A stretch of DNA of 64,000 nucleotides from Deltaproteobacteria bacterium Ga0077550 (GCA_001464385.1 LNFB01000340.1:62001-126000); one strand, 5' to 3'; numbered from the stretch's first letter, positions 26,553 to 35,447 are shown. Translations and numbers: made by a program. Notes: a model not told the origin generated them from the letters alone.

Positions 26553-28586
26553 ATGTGGCTTTGTAGAATGCGTGCGGTGGGTGGATGGATGCTCGCAGCG
26601 AGCGTCTTCGGTGGTTGCAGCACCTCGGACGCCACCGCCGACGGCCTGTCCGACGGCGGGAGCACGTCCGACAGCCTGGGCGACCCCGAGGCGACCACCG
26701 CCGCGACCGCGGGCGCCGACGGTGCCGATGACTCTTCGGGAGACGGCGCCGCCACGAGCCCCGGGGCCACCGAGGGCGAGGGCGGGACCGCGGCCGACAG
26801 CGACGGCGTCGGCTGCGAGCTCGACTGTGGCGATGGCGGCGAGTGTGCCTTCGACGAGGACGGCGCGCCGCGCTGCGAGTGCTTCGACGGCTACGCGAAC
26901 AACGGGGCCACCTGCGTCGCCTGCGTCGAAGCCCCCGATGGAGTGGACCTCGCGATGTCGCGGGTCCGGCTCCGGGTGACGATCAATGGCGCGACGCCGC
27001 CGGCCAGCCCCCTCGAGTACGGTGAGATCCGCCTCCGCCATCGTGACACCGCGGATGTGGTGGTCCTCGGCGACACGCGGACGCCCGAGCTCGAGGCCAG
27101 CGTGCTCGCGGGCCGCTACGACGTCTATTTCTCGCGCAAGGTGGGCTCTGCGGTGGTCCCCGCCAACGCCAACGTGCGCATCGGTACGATCGACGCCATC
27201 GACGGCATCGACCAGACGATCGACATCCCGGTGGTCACGCTGTCGGGCGCGTTCTCCTTCGACGGCGCAGCTGCGCCGAAGAGCCCGACGGAGAACGGCC
27301 GGGTGTGGCTGCGCAACGCCGCCACGGCCGACCAGATCCTGCTCGGAACCACCAACTCGGGCAGCTACTCCGTGCTCGTCACGCCGGGCGACTACACGCT
27401 GTCGTACGAGGGGATCACCGGCGCCGAGATCGCGCCAGCCAACCACCGCGGCGCGTTCGGGGCGGTGACGATCGACGCGGAGGACTCGACGCTCGACGTC
27501 GACATCCCCACGGTCCGACTCTCGGGCGACTTCAGCTTCGATGGCCTGGCGGCCCCGGATTCCGCGACCGAGTACGGGCGGATCACCCTGCAGACGGGGG
27601 ACGACGCGATCGACCTCGGCGAGACCCGTGCGGGGAGCTACGAGGTGCGCGTCCTGCCGGGCAGCTACGATGTCGTCTACGAAGCGATCCTCGGCGCCGA
27701 GATCGCGCCGGCCAACCAGCGCGCGGTCGTGTCGACGATCGTCACCGGCGTCGGCGCAACGGTGAAGAACATCGACATCGCGACGGTGCTCGTCGAGGGC
27801 GCGCTGACGTTCAACGGCGAGCCCGCCCCCAACGACCCCACCGACGACGGCTACATCCTGCTGCGCCACGCCAACGGCGACGAGGTGCTGCTGGGGATGA
27901 CCTCCGCGGGGGCGTACTCGCGTCGGGTGATGGTCGGCGCGTACGAGGTCTACTACGTGCAGGACTCCAGCCGCGAGGCGGCGCCGCGCAACACCAACGC
28001 GCGCATCCAGGAGTTCATCGCCGACGCCGGCGGATCGGTGGACATCGACGTCGCCCGCGTGGAGGTCAGCGGCACGATCCTCCTCGCCGGCCAGACGCCG
28101 CCCGATTCCGACTACCAGGACGGGCACCTGTTCCTGCGCGACATGATGACGGGCGACTCGGTGCTGCTCGGCAACACCCGGGCCGGGGCGTTCTCCGCCC
28201 CCGTGGTGCCCGGCGTGTACGAGGTCGTGTACGTCGCCGAGACCGCGGGCGCGCCCCTGCCCGTGAACACCGGCGCCGTCATCGGCGATGTGGTCATCGA
28301 CGAGGGAGTGCCCTTCGACCTGCCCATCGACGTGCCGGCCCTGTCGCTCGCCGGTGCCGTCACGATCAACGGGGCCGCCGCGCCGATGGACACGCTCGAC
28401 GTCGGCAGCCTCTACCTCGTCGACGCCCAGACGAGGGATCAGATCTACCTCGGCAGCACCTACGACGGCGCGTACGCGCAGACGCTCACGCCGGGGAGCT
28501 ACCTGCTGTACTACCGCGTCAGCGCGTCGAGCGGGGCGGTGCCGGCGAACGCCGACGCCAACCTCGGCTGTTGGACACTGAAGTAG
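26553..28586 (+). CDS. six-repeat beta-domain lipoprotein (first paralogue)
   Basis: A 677-residue exported lipoprotein: signal ending in FGGC, a long Ser/Thr/Asp/Gly linker (about 25-85), one EGF-like cysteine module (CELDCGDGGECAF...CECFDGY), and then six tandem ~90-residue repeats to the end. A repeat reads roughly VxLSGxFxFDGxxAP, then ENGRxxLR, DxxxLGxT, GSYxVxVxPGxYDVxY, GAEIAPxNxR, and closes with DIDIPTV. Each looks like a carboxypeptidase-regulatory or Cna-B-like beta sandwich, but no named family is recognised. The next gene (28651) has the same layout, so this is a tandem duplication. An adhesin or surface-layer role is inferred only. Confidence 0.8.
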   Translation: MWLCRMRAVGGWMLAASVFGGCSTSDATADGLSDGGSTSDSLGDPEATTAATAGADGADDSSGDGAATSPGATEGEGGTAADSDGVGCELDCGDGGECAFDEDGAPRCECFDGYANNGATCVACVEAPDGVDLAMSRVRLRVTINGATPPASPLEYGEIRLRHRDTADVVVLGDTRTPELEASVLAGRYDVYFSRKVGSAVVPANANVRIGTIDAIDGIDQTIDIPVVTLSGAFSFDGAAAPKSPTENGRVWLRNAATADQILLGTTNSGSYSVLVTPGDYTLSYEGITGAEIAPANHRGAFGAVTIDAEDSTLDVDIPTVRLSGDFSFDGLAAPDSATEYGRITLQTGDDAIDLGETRAGSYEVRVLPGSYDVVYEAILGAEIAPANQRAVVSTIVTGVGATVKNIDIATVLVEGALTFNGEPAPNDPTDDGYILLRHANGDEVLLGMTSAGAYSRRVMVGAYEVYYVQDSSREAAPRNTNARIQEFIADAGGSVDIDVARVEVSGTILLAGQTPPDSDYQDGHLFLRDMMTGDSVLLGNTRAGAFSAPVVPGVYEVVYVAETAGAPLPVNTGAVIGDVVIDEGVPFDLPIDVPALSLAGAVTINGAAAPMDTLDVGSLYLVDAQTRDQIYLGSTYDGAYAQTLTPGSYLLYYRVSASSGAVPANADANLGCWTLK

Positions 28587-28650
28587 CTGCGGGCGATCGC
28601 CGCGTGAGGCGAGACGTCATCCCAGCGTGATGCGTGATGCAGGAGTTCCC

Positions 28651-30678
28651 ATGAAGCGCCCGATCCCCGTGTTCCTCTTCGCCGTGCTCGCGCCGGCGTG
28701 CTCGACCTCGGACACCGCCGCGCAGACCGGCGGAGACGCTGCGGACTCGAGCGACACCGAGGGCCCCGCCGCCACTGGTCCCACGGGCTCGGGTGACGAG
28801 GGCGTCGACACGACCGACGGCGCCGATTCGAACGGCGACTCGGACAGCGCGACCGCGGGCGGCACCACCGGCGGCCTCGACCCCGACGGCGGGGAGCCGT
28901 GCGAGCAGTTCGACTGCGGCACGGGCACGTGCTCCGTCGACGCCGACGGGCGCCCGACGTGCAGCTGCCCCGAGGGCGAGGTCGTCGCCGGCCTGCAGTG
29001 CCTGTCGTGCAGCGCGGTGACGGACGCCTATGACATCGCGCTGAAGGGGGTCGACGTCACGATCGCCCTGACACTCGACGGCGCGGCGCCGCCCGAGGCC
29101 CCGACCGAGACCGCGACGCTGGCGCTGCGCAACCCGGCGACCGGCGAGCTCATCGAGCTCGGCGACACCCACGCCGCGTCGTTCTCGGCCCGCGTGATCC
29201 CGACGGTCTACGAGCTCGTCTACCATCGCGTCCTCGGGGCGAACATCCCCGCGAACGGCCGCGCCGTCCTCGGTTACGTCGACGCGCGCGCCGGCGGCGA
29301 GGTGGTGCGCGCGATCGACCTCGAGGCGGTGCGCCTCACGGGCACGTTCGCCTTCGACGACGTGGATGCCCCCGCGTCGGCCACCGAGAACGGGCGGATG
29401 TGGCTGCGCAACCCGGCGTCCGGCGACGAGATCTTCCTCGGCGAGACCGCGTCGCAGGTCTTCGACGTCTACGTGTTGCCCGGGACGTATGTCGTCGAGT
29501 ACGAGGGGCTGACCGGCGCCGAGATCGCGCCGCGCAACCATCGAGCGCGGGTGATGACCCTCGAGGTCCCCGAGGGTATCGGCACCCACGAGGCGCGCCT
29601 GAACGTGACCACGGCACAGATCGGCGGGGCGTTCCTCGTCGACGGCGCACCGGCGCCCGCGTCCCCGCTCGAGCGCGCCCGCATCTCGCTGCGCGACGGG
29701 TTCACCGGGGACGAGTTCATGATCGGCGACACCGACGAGGGCGAGTACGTCGTGCGCGTCGTGGCAGGGACGTACGATGTCGTCTACGCCTGGCAGGTGG
29801 GCTCGGCCGTCGTGCCCGCGAATCGCCACGCGATCATCGGCTCGCTGGACACCACGGCCGCGGCGACGCAGACGATCGACATCCCCACCGTGACGATCGG
29901 CGGCGGCTTCCTCATCGATGGCGAACCACCGCCGCCGGACGCCAACGACGACGGCCGCCTGTCCCTGCGCGGGCCCGGCGGTGACGAGGTGCCGCTCGGC
30001 AGCACCACGGCGGGGGGCTTCGAACGGATCGTCGTCGCCGGAACGTACGACATCCGCTATGCCCAGGACACGAGCTCGGGGATCGCGCCCGCGAACTCCG
30101 ACGCGAGGCTGGCGACGATCGACGTCGTGCGCGACCCGAGCTTCGACATCGACGTGCCGACCGCGTTCGTGTCGGGCACGATCACGATCGGGCTGGGGGC
30201 GCCGCCGGAGTCGGACTACGACGACGGCTGGATCTACCTGCGCGACGCCGAGAGCGGCGACACCGTGCTCCTGGCCAGCACGCGGACGGGGGTCTACGGC
30301 ACCGCGATCGTCCCCGGCAAGTACGAGGTCGTGTACGCGGTCGAGACCCCCGGTGGCCAGGTGCCGATCAACGCCGAGCGCGTCGTCGTCGATGTCGTCG
30401 ACCTGCAGGACGTCGGCGAGCTCGACATCGACATCCCAGTGCGCGGGCTCGGCGGGGTGATCGGCGCCGCGGCCGGTCCGGACGAGCGCGGCTCGTTGTA
30501 CCTGCGAACGGTCGACCACGACGATCGCAGCCTGCTCGGTACCACCGCCGACGGGACGTACGGGCAGCCGGTGATCCCCGGCCGGTACCTGGTCTCGTAC
30601 GGCGTCGACGCGGCGACCGGCGGTCTGCCGGTGAACACCAACGCCCCGCTCGCCTGCATCGACCTGCTCGGCGACTGA
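28651..30678 (+). CDS. six-repeat beta-domain lipoprotein (second paralogue)
   Basis: A 675-residue paralogue of the preceding gene, 64 nt downstream. ATG 28651 has AGGAG 5 nt upstream and opens a signal ending in APAC; an in-frame ATG at 28627 lies before that site. It has the same order: Thr/Asp/Gly linker, one EGF-like cysteine cluster (CEQFDCGTGTCSVD...CSCPEG), six ~90-residue beta repeats. The repeats align with those of the first paralogue position by position (for example ENGRMWLRNPASGDEIFLGET here and ENGRVWLRNAATADQILLGTT there). This indicates that a six-repeat ancestor was duplicated. It is probably cotranscribed with the first copy. Confidence 0.8.
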   Translation: MKRPIPVFLFAVLAPACSTSDTAAQTGGDAADSSDTEGPAATGPTGSGDEGVDTTDGADSNGDSDSATAGGTTGGLDPDGGEPCEQFDCGTGTCSVDADGRPTCSCPEGEVVAGLQCLSCSAVTDAYDIALKGVDVTIALTLDGAAPPEAPTETATLALRNPATGELIELGDTHAASFSARVIPTVYELVYHRVLGANIPANGRAVLGYVDARAGGEVVRAIDLEAVRLTGTFAFDDVDAPASATENGRMWLRNPASGDEIFLGETASQVFDVYVLPGTYVVEYEGLTGAEIAPRNHRARVMTLEVPEGIGTHEARLNVTTAQIGGAFLVDGAPAPASPLERARISLRDGFTGDEFMIGDTDEGEYVVRVVAGTYDVVYAWQVGSAVVPANRHAIIGSLDTTAAATQTIDIPTVTIGGGFLIDGEPPPPDANDDGRLSLRGPGGDEVPLGSTTAGGFERIVVAGTYDIRYAQDTSSGIAPANSDARLATIDVVRDPSFDIDVPTAFVSGTITIGLGAPPESDYDDGWIYLRDAESGDTVLLASTRTGVYGTAIVPGKYEVVYAVETPGGQVPINAERVVVDVVDLQDVGELDIDIPVRGLGGVIGAAAGPDERGSLYLRTVDHDDRSLLGTTADGTYGQPVIPGRYLVSYGVDAATGGLPVNTNAPLACIDLLGD

Positions 30679-30740
30679 GTTGCGGATGAACGCGAAGCGT
30701 TCACCCGCAACGAAGGCAAGGAGCGAAGCGATGAAGGGAT
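30678..30740 (+). repeat. direct repeat copy 1, with long hairpin
   Basis: A 63-nt unit repeated nearly identically at 30806. Its first part is a hairpin (30679-30711) with 15-nt arms, one mismatch and a 3-nt GAA loop. It starts inside the stop codon of the preceding gene. Confidence 0.7.
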
Positions 30741-30770
30741 AGGAGGCTCCGGCGGGCTTTGCCCGACGGA

Positions 30771-30795
30771 GGGAAGGGACGGGCCGTCCCTTCCC
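30771..30795. terminator. perfect hairpin between convergent genes
   Basis: GGGAAGGGACGG (30771-30782) and CCGTCCCTTCCC (30784-30795) are perfect 12-bp arms with a single-base loop. Another short hairpin (TCCG...CGGA, 30748-30770) precedes it. It sits between the two direct repeats and between convergent genes. Confidence 0.55.
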
Positions 30796-30805
30796 ATTGC
30801 TTGGT

Positions 30806-30869
30806 AGTTGCGGATGAACGCGAAGCGTTCACCCGCAACGAAGGCAAGGAGCGAGAGCGATGAAGGGAT
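30806..30869 (+). repeat. direct repeat copy 2, with long hairpin
   Basis: A 64-nt copy of 30678-30740, differing by one inserted base near its end (GCGAGAGCG against GCGAAGCG region). It contains the same 33-nt hairpin (30807-30839). The copies are 128 nt apart. Confidence 0.7.
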
Positions 30870-30888
30870 GCGGAGCCGGGCAGCGCGC

Positions 30889-32208
30889 CTACGGCGAATC
30901 GGGACGCAGCCATCGTACCGCGGCCAACGAGAGGTCCTCGTTGAACGTGATGATGAGCAGCGCGGCCAGCATCAGCAGCAAGAACGGCAGCGTCATCCGG
31001 TACAGCTGCACGACGGGCCGACCGAACGCCAGCGACGAGATGAACAGGTTCATCCCCACAGGCGGCGTCAGATAGCCGATCTCGAGGTTGGCCAGGAAGA
31101 TGATGCCGAGGTGGACGGGGTGGATGCCGTACTCCGCCGAGATCGGGATGATGAGCGGCACCACCACGATGATCGCGGAGAAGATGTCCATCAGGCACCC
31201 GACGATCAGCAAGAAGATCGTCAGGACGATGAGGAAGGTGAATCGATCCTCGATGTAGCCGCGGATCGCGTCGAGCAGGATCATCGGGACCCGCTCCTGG
31301 ATGAGGTAGTTGGTCAACCCCATCGCGACCCCGAGGATGAGCATGATCGCGCCGACCATCACCAGCGACTCGCGGATGACCTTCGCGAGGCTGGGCTTGC
31401 CCGGCACCGGCGTCCACAGCGTGATGTCGCGGTAGACGAACACCTCGATGATGAGGAGATAGATCGCGCAGATCGCCGAGGCCTCGCCGATCGTCACGAG
31501 CCCGGTCGTCAGCCCGGGGACCCCGTAGATCCCGATGAGGACGACGACCGGGACCAGCAGCTCCCACTTCGCCGCCCAGAGCGCGCGTCGGGCCTCGCCG
31601 AGGTCGAACGGCGTGTTCTCGACCGCGTGCTTGCGCCCGACCCAGAGGCAGAACACGCCCAGCACCAGCAAGAAGAGCAGGCCCGGCAAGACGCCGGCCA
31701 CGAAGAGGTCGTCGATGCTGGTCCCCGCGACGATGCCGTACAGGATGATCGGCAGCGACGGCGGGAACAGCAGGCCGATCGAACCGCTCGAGGTGATGAG
31801 CCCGAGGCTGAACTTCTCCGGGTAGCGCTCCTTCAGGAGGATCGGGTGGAGCAGGCCGCCCAGCGCGATGATCGTGACGCCCGATGCGCCCGTGAACGTG
31901 GTGAAGAACGCACACGACGCGATCACCACGATGCCCAGGCCACCGGGCAGCCACCCGAGCAGCGCACGGCTCACGCGCACGAGGCGATCGGCGGCGCGGG
32001 ACTCGGCCATCAGGAATCCGGCGAGGGTGAACAGCGGGATCGTGACCAGGTGGGGGTTGGTCGCGAGCTTGTAGTGCTCCTCGGAGAGCACGACGAGATC
32101 GGTGCCCGAGCTGCTGAAGTTGTGGATGCCCATGCCGCCGAGCACCGAGAACAGCGGCGCGCCGAGGACGGCCAGGGCGATGAGTCCGAGGACGATGAGC
32201 GCGCTCAT
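30889..32208 (-). CDS. dctM: TRAP transporter large permease (DctM)
   Basis: A 439-residue inner-membrane protein, the main translocation subunit of a tripartite ATP-independent periplasmic transporter that uses an ion gradient to take up solutes. About twelve hydrophobic segments cover the whole length. The family signatures are ASCAFFTTFTGASGVTIIALGG (about 99-120), GLLFPPSLPIILYGI (about 146-160) and LANLEIGYLTPPVGMNLF (about 372-389). The start overlaps the DctQ stop (ATGA), so the two are coupled. It is the last gene of the TatT-DctP-DctQ-DctM operon. The substrate cannot be told from the sequence. Confidence 0.93.
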   Translation of the reverse strand: MSALIVLGLIALAVLGAPLFSVLGGMGIHNFSSSGTDLVVLSEEHYKLATNPHLVTIPLFTLAGFLMAESRAADRLVRVSRALLGWLPGGLGIVVIASCAFFTTFTGASGVTIIALGGLLHPILLKERYPEKFSLGLITSSGSIGLLFPPSLPIILYGIVAGTSIDDLFVAGVLPGLLFLLVLGVFCLWVGRKHAVENTPFDLGEARRALWAAKWELLVPVVVLIGIYGVPGLTTGLVTIGEASAICAIYLLIIEVFVYRDITLWTPVPGKPSLAKVIRESLVMVGAIMLILGVAMGLTNYLIQERVPMILLDAIRGYIEDRFTFLIVLTIFLLIVGCLMDIFSAIIVVVPLIIPISAEYGIHPVHLGIIFLANLEIGYLTPPVGMNLFISSLAFGRPVVQLYRMTLPFLLLMLAALLIITFNEDLSLAAVRWLRPDSP

Positions 32209-33275
32209 GCGGCACCTCCGTGCCCCGACGCGGGCGTGGGCAGGGTGGCGGGCTCGGTCCTGACCTCACCGGCGAGCGCGCCGAGGACCTGGATGCCGAA
32301 GTGGAACGCGAGCAGCCCGAAGCCGAAGGGGAACATCAGCTGGAACACCCACTCGTCCGCCCAGGACACCAGCTCGTGCGGGTGTTCTCGGCTGATCGCG
32401 ACCAGGCCCGCGCCCGCGCGCGCGAACGCTGCACACACGGACGCGGCGAGCAGGTTCGTCACCACCGCCAGCCACCGCTGGCCCCGGGGCCCGATGAGCT
32501 TGCTGAACACATCGACGTTGATGTGCTTGCCACGCTGGGTGGCCATCATGGCGCCGAAGAAGCTGACGAGGATCACGAGCTGACGCAGCACGACGTCGAT
32601 CCACGCGAGCTTGAGCGCGTCGATGAGCGAGACCATGCGCGCGGCGAACGAGCCCTCGGGCGGCGGCCCGCCCTTGGGCAGCTCCCCGGCGTCCCGCGCC
32701 CGCGCCGTGTCGATCCGCGCGAGCTTGCCGAAGGCCTCGTCGTCGTCCGCGTCGACGGCCTCGGCCGGCGCATCGGCGGCGGCCTCCGGGTCGGCGGCGT
32801 CGTCCGAGGCCTCGCCCCCTTCGCCCCAGTCGCCGCCGAAGCCCTCCGCCGCGCCGGGCTCGGCCGAGGTCTCGGGCACGCGGGTCGGCGCCTTCGCCTC
32901 CGCCTTCGCGATCGGCTCGTCGTCGCCGCCCTCGCCCCAGTCGCCCGCGAAGCCCTCCGCCGCTCCGGGCTCGGCGTCCGGCGCGGGCGTCGGTCCGTCG
33001 TCGTCACCGCCCTCGCCCCAGTCGCCGCCGAAGCCCTCCGCCGCGCCGGCGGGCGCGGGCGACGGGCCGTCCGAGGCCGCTGGCTTCGACGTCGCCACCG
33101 CGTCGGGCTCGACCGGCGGCGGACCGCTGTGCGCCCAGTGCTTCTGCAGCGGCACGAGCACGTTGCGGTACACCACGTTGTAGCCCGCGAGCGCGAGCAT
33201 CACGAGGACCAGCGACACGGCGACGGCCGCCTCGGCCCGCACGACCCACGCCTCGAACGCCCGCAGGACCTTCAT
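32205..33275 (-). CDS. dctQ: TRAP transporter small permease (DctQ) with repetitive insertion
   Basis: A 356-residue DctQ, about twice the usual ~165. TM1 is at about 15-37. Residues ~45-215 are an insertion rich in Pro, Ala, Gly, Glu and Asp. It carries three copies of GAAEGFxGDWGEGG at 77-90, 104-117 and 141-154. The normal DctQ fold resumes at about 216 (LAWIDVVLRQLVILVSFFGAMMATQRGKHI), including the conserved glycine-lysine-histidine stretch, and three further helices reach the C-terminus. The insertion falls in the first loop, which is expected on the periplasmic side where the solute receptor docks. It partners with DctM (overlapping) and DctP. Confidence 0.88.
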   Translation of the reverse strand: MKVLRAFEAWVVRAEAAVAVSLVLVMLALAGYNVVYRNVLVPLQKHWAHSGPPPVEPDAVATSKPAASDGPSPAPAGAAEGFGGDWGEGGDDDGPTPAPDAEPGAAEGFAGDWGEGGDDEPIAKAEAKAPTRVPETSAEPGAAEGFGGDWGEGGEASDDAADPEAAADAPAEAVDADDDEAFGKLARIDTARARDAGELPKGGPPPEGSFAARMVSLIDALKLAWIDVVLRQLVILVSFFGAMMATQRGKHINVDVFSKLIGPRGQRWLAVVTNLLAASVCAAFARAGAGLVAISREHPHELVSWADEWVFQLMFPFGFGLLAFHFGIQVLGALAGEVRTEPATLPTPASGHGGAA

Positions 33276-33288
33276 CGGATCCTAGATA
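33276..33288 (-). promoter_or_regulatory. -10-like element before dctQ
   Basis: Minus-strand TATCTA (33288-33283), 7 nt before the ATG at 33275. It lies inside the TRAP operon, so it would be an internal promoter. Weak. Confidence 0.25.
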
Positions 33289-33334
33289 CCCCAAGATCCC
33301 GGCGTGGGCATAGCCGGGCGAGGCGAACGGCCCG

Positions 33335-34366
33335 TCAGCCGGGCGCAGACTCGAGGTGGCCGAGCATGGTCTTCACCAGCGCGCCGTCGAGGACCCCGTC
33401 CTTCACCAGCTTGTCGCGGGCCTGGACGGCGATCGACGCCCACTTCATGAAGTCGTCGGGCTCGACCACGGTGAGCCCGGCCTCCTTGAGGCTCTTGATC
33501 GCCTTCTTGTTGTCCTTGCGGATGCGGGTCACCAGCTCGCCGTACTTCTCCTGCGTGACGTCGGTGATCACCTGCTGATGCGCGGGATCGAGGTCGTTCC
33601 AGGCCTTCTGCGTGAGCACCGAGCCGCCGATGCCCACGGACAGCTTGAGGTTCGTGACGAACGCCGCCTTGCTGTACCACTGCAGGGCGATCGCCCCGTA
33701 CGGAGAGTTCGTGAAGGCGTCGATGAGGCCGGTCTGCAGCCCGGGGAGCACGTCGGGCACGCCGAGCTCGACGGCGTTGACCCCCGCGACCGCCATGACC
33801 GCCTTCGACACGGGATCGGAATCCCAGACCCACATCTTGGTCGACTTGATGTCGTCGGGCGTCTTGATCGCGGTGTTCGAGAACAGGTAGATGAACCCGA
33901 CGTCGCCCCACGCGCCGAGCTTGAAGCCGGCCTTCTCGAGCATCCCCTCGAAGGTGCTGCTCATCTTCTCGCGGACGTGGTCGAGCTGCTTCTCGTCCTT
34001 GAACAGCAGCGGGAGCTGCAGCATGAGCAGCTGCTTGTCGATCTCGCCGAGGCCGACGCTGGTGATCGCCGCGCCGTCGAGCTGACCGTGCCGCATCTTG
34101 CGGACCATCGCCGGCTCGTCGCCCATCGTGCCGCCGGCGAAGACCAGCAGCTCGAGCTCCTTGTTGGTGCGGGCGTAGACCTCGCGCGAGGTCTCCTCGA
34201 AGGCCTTGTGCCAGCTCGAGCCGTCGGGGGCCAACGTCGCGATGCGCAGCTGCTTGGCCGCGCCGCGGGCGATGTACGGCGCCCCGAGGACCGTCGCGGC
34301 CGACGCGGCGGCAGCGGTGCGGATGAAACGACGTCGGGTGGCGCGGGTGACTCGAGGGCGAGACAT
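33335..34366 (-). CDS. dctP: TRAP transporter solute-binding protein (DctP)
   Basis: A 343-residue periplasmic solute receptor. The N-terminus carries an RRRFIRT twin-arginine-like motif followed by a hydrophobic Ala-rich stretch, so Tat export is likely. The DctP fold is clear: LRIATLAPDGSSWHKAFEE at the start of the mature protein, LELLVFAGGTMGDEPAMVRKMRHGQLDGA (about residues 74-102), and GLQTGLIDAFTNSPYGAIALQWY in the hinge region where DctP proteins bind the ligand. ATG 34366 is used because the export signal begins there. It is the second gene of the operon and partners with DctQ, DctM and TatT. The substrate is unknown; TatT-linked receptors are thought to bind hydrophobic compounds. 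Confidence 0.92.
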   Translation of the reverse strand: MSRPRVTRATRRRFIRTAAAASAATVLGAPYIARGAAKQLRIATLAPDGSSWHKAFEETSREVYARTNKELELLVFAGGTMGDEPAMVRKMRHGQLDGAAITSVGLGEIDKQLLMLQLPLLFKDEKQLDHVREKMSSTFEGMLEKAGFKLGAWGDVGFIYLFSNTAIKTPDDIKSTKMWVWDSDPVSKAVMAVAGVNAVELGVPDVLPGLQTGLIDAFTNSPYGAIALQWYSKAAFVTNLKLSVGIGGSVLTQKAWNDLDPAHQQVITDVTQEKYGELVTRIRKDNKKAIKSLKEAGLTVVEPDDFMKWASIAVQARDKLVKDGVLDGALVKTMLGHLESAPG

Positions 34367-34381
34367 GGCGACCCATGGATA
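34367..34381 (-). promoter_or_regulatory. -10-like element before dctP
   Basis: Minus-strand TATCCA (34381-34376), 9 nt before the ATG. It would be internal to the operon. Weak. Confidence 0.22.
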
Positions 34382-34449
34382 CCCCACGAACGCTAGCGCA
34401 ATGAAGGGGGCGCTCGATCGGCCGCCGCGGCCGGCCTATCGACGGCCCC

Positions 34450-35409
34450 TCAGCCGGCGGTGGCGGGGCCCGCCTGCGGGACGATGAGGCGGCTGCGATT
34501 GGCCTGCCAGAAGCGCGCGCGCGTGCGGGCGACCTCGTTGTTGAGGCGCAGATCGGGGTGCGCGACGACGTCGGCGGTGACGACCGTCTGGAGCAGCTTG
34601 TCGAACAACGGCTGGTCCTGGACCTGCACGCCGTAGAAGCGCGCGTAGAGGAATGGCACGAGGAGGTTGCGGTCACCCCACTTCGCCATCGCCTGCTCGA
34701 ACATCGCCTTGGACTCCGCCGGCTTGCCGCCGAAGACCACGGGTCGTGAGGCGAGGTACACCGCCTGCATCAGCATCGGCGAGCCCGCGTTGTAGTCGGG
34801 ATCGAGCGCCAGGATCCGCGCGAGCATGTGCTCGACGGCGCCGAGGCCCAGCAGCGCGCGGGTGTCGTCCTTCGAGAGGTTGATGGTCGACAACCAGCCG
34901 TAGGTCGCCCAGAACAGCCCCGGCACGTCCTGCTTCTTCAGCCCGCCGAGCGCAGCGTCGAGCTTCGCGAGGTCGCCGGATTCCGCCGCCTCGCGCAGCG
35001 CGGGGCGATCGAGCAGGCGGAAGCCATATTCGCGGCCGCGCTGGTAGTGGATCTTCGCCCGCCGCGTGAGCTCGTCGACCTCCTCGGAGGTGCCGCGCAG
35101 GCGGGCGACCTCGAGATCGCCCTCGACGATCGCGAACGCGTAGGAGTTGTAGCCGCGCGCGAGCAACAGCAGCAGCGACTCGTTCTCCGGCGACGAAATC
35201 AGGAAGGTCTCGAGGGTCTTGAGGCTGGCCGGAAACGCCCCGCGGGCGAATTCGAGGTCGCTCTCGCGATCCATCGCGACCGCGCCGAACTCGAGCATGC
35301 CGCTCGTGGCGTTCGCGGTGAGCTTGTTGAGGTTGCACGCCGTCAGGACCGACGCGATCGCCAACACCCTCGCGCTGCGAGACCGAGAAATCGCCGGGAG
35401 AGGGGACAT
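34450..35409 (-). CDS. TRAP-associated TPR lipoprotein, TatT family
   Basis: A 319-residue protein: signal with lipobox VLTAC, then helical TPR-like hairpins throughout (for example SLKTLETFLISSPENESLLLLLARGYNSYAFA). The TatT family was defined in Treponema pallidum (Tp0956, TatT), where a lipid-anchored TPR protein forms a pore-containing trimer and binds the TRAP solute receptor. Motifs seen here: GYNSYAFAIVEGDLE, GLFWATYGWLSTINL, HMLARILALDPDYNAGSPMLMQAVYLASRP. First gene of the operon, followed by DctP. An assembly delivering hydrophobic solutes to DctQM is inferred from the family. Confidence 0.9.
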   Translation of the reverse strand: MSPLPAISRSRSARVLAIASVLTACNLNKLTANATSGMLEFGAVAMDRESDLEFARGAFPASLKTLETFLISSPENESLLLLLARGYNSYAFAIVEGDLEVARLRGTSEEVDELTRRAKIHYQRGREYGFRLLDRPALREAAESGDLAKLDAALGGLKKQDVPGLFWATYGWLSTINLSKDDTRALLGLGAVEHMLARILALDPDYNAGSPMLMQAVYLASRPVVFGGKPAESKAMFEQAMAKWGDRNLLVPFLYARFYGVQVQDQPLFDKLLQTVVTADVVAHPDLRLNNEVARTRARFWQANRSRLIVPQAGPATAG

Positions 35410-35447
35410 TGGCGCGCGAGTATCGCAGCGCGGCCGTGGGGTGACAA
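35410..35447 (-). promoter_or_regulatory. promoter of the TRAP operon (leaderless type)
   Basis: Minus-strand TTGTCA (35447-35442, five of six), a 17-nt spacer, GATACT (35424-35419), then 9 nt to ATG 35409. One of the strongest promoter matches in the window. Confidence 0.6.
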
